From an uncultured Ruminococcus sp. (GTDB lineage: Bacteria > Bacillota > Clostridia > Oscillospirales > CAG-272), in contig CACYWX010000124.1 of the NCBI GenBank assembly GCA_902778205.1, forward strand, positions 1 to 14,498: a stretch of 14,498 nt of DNA. Direction: 5' to 3'. Position 1 is the stretch's first letter. Each line of letters opens with the position of its first letter. Below, in pieces: positions 14,281 to 14,498 of the stretch. Both the position numbers and the translations under genes were made by a program. Below the pieces are notes generated by a model. It saw nothing but the letters and a program-made list of their open reading frames with translations. It had not been told where the DNA came from and ran no database searches.

Positions 14281-14498
14281 CTATCTGAAGCGGTCGAAAA
14301 ACCGGCTCACGGACTTGCCCAGGGAGGAGAACAGCACGCCGCCGGCCTGAGCGGAATCGTCTCCCTCCGCCTCCAGGATCTCGATGCGCTCGCCGCCGGA
14401 GACGGAGACGAACCGCCGCTGCATGGAATCCTCCTCCGCCATCCCCAGCTCGCCCACGGCGATGCTCCGGATGTTGCGGATGTCGTTCTTCTCGTCCA
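14281..14498 (-). CDS. ftsL: FtsL, C-terminal part, cut by the window edge
   Basis: The frame entering at 14498 stays open for 71 codons and ends at TAG (14283-14281). The residues RNIRSIAVGELGMAEED match the C-terminal signature of FtsL/DivIC septum-formation proteins (IExIAxxxLGM). The position just before a class B PBP and murE is where ftsL lies in dcw clusters. The membrane helix and most of the coiled coil are outside the window. After the signature there is a tail of about 50 residues, longer than I expect for the family, ending in SLGKSVSRFFDRFR, which may be an amphipathic helix. FtsL pairs with DivIC/FtsB and FtsQ to activate the FtsW-PBP pair. Confidence 0.72.
   Translation of the reverse strand, partial: DEKNDIRNIRSIAVGELGMAEEDSMQRRFVSVSGGERIEILEAEGDDSAQAGGVLFSSLGKSVSRFFDRFR

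Noticed and set aside
1..14498. CRISPR array, insertion sequence, tRNA or rRNA gene
   Set aside because: No regularly spaced repeats, no transposase or terminal repeats flanked by target duplications, and no cloverleaf or rRNA-like segments were seen. The two-copy element has no coding capacity.

Overview
The window carries most of a dcw (division and cell wall) cluster, transcribed right to left on the minus strand. In transcription order it holds ftsL (3' part only), a PASTA-bearing class B penicillin-binding protein, murE, murF, mraY, ftsW, murG, ftsQ/divIB and ftsZ. An aldo/keto reductase follows on the same strand. The far left edge holds the last 18 codons of an unidentified plus-strand gene. 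The organism is most likely a fairly GC-rich member of the Bacillota, probably a Clostridia-type anaerobe. The reasons are the SpoVD/PBP2x-like PBP with two PASTA domains, a MurE with the meso-diaminopimelate motif (DNPR), a DivIB-like FtsQ, murF inside the cluster, and AGGAGG-like ribosome binding sites. Every complete gene ends in TGA, so the code is standard. The species cannot be named from this sequence.

Layout. Positions 58-723 are a 666-base, visibly AT-richer gap. It holds a dispersed intergenic element (copy A), a symmetric bidirectional terminator and a GC-rich palindromic repeat. Positions 724-1683 encode the aldo/keto reductase. A strong intrinsic terminator (1715-1750) closes ftsZ (1763-2959), which also has its own sigmaA-type promoter (3022-3050). 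ftsQ (3091-4449) and murG (4502-5641) come next. The 267-base ftsW-murG gap contains copy B of the dispersed element. ftsW, mraY, murF, murE and the PBP are then packed with gaps of 50-75 bases. A 169-base stem-loop-rich gap separates the PBP from ftsL.

How the genes work together. MurE and MurF complete the UDP-MurNAc-pentapeptide, MraY moves it onto undecaprenyl phosphate (lipid I), and MurG adds GlcNAc (lipid II). FtsW polymerises glycan and the PBP crosslinks it at the septum. FtsL and FtsQ/DivIB scaffold and activate that pair, and FtsZ places the whole assembly. murD, murC, murB and ftsA are not in the stretch covered.

The coding content is a known system. The least explained material is non-coding and architectural. 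There is a two-copy intergenic element whose central palindrome changes length symmetrically, and one copy sits inside the essential ftsW-murG junction with a terminator-like dyad. Other oddities are long disordered arms on both FtsW and FtsQ, a shortened MraY N-terminus, and an FtsZ without a recognisable canonical C-terminal peptide.
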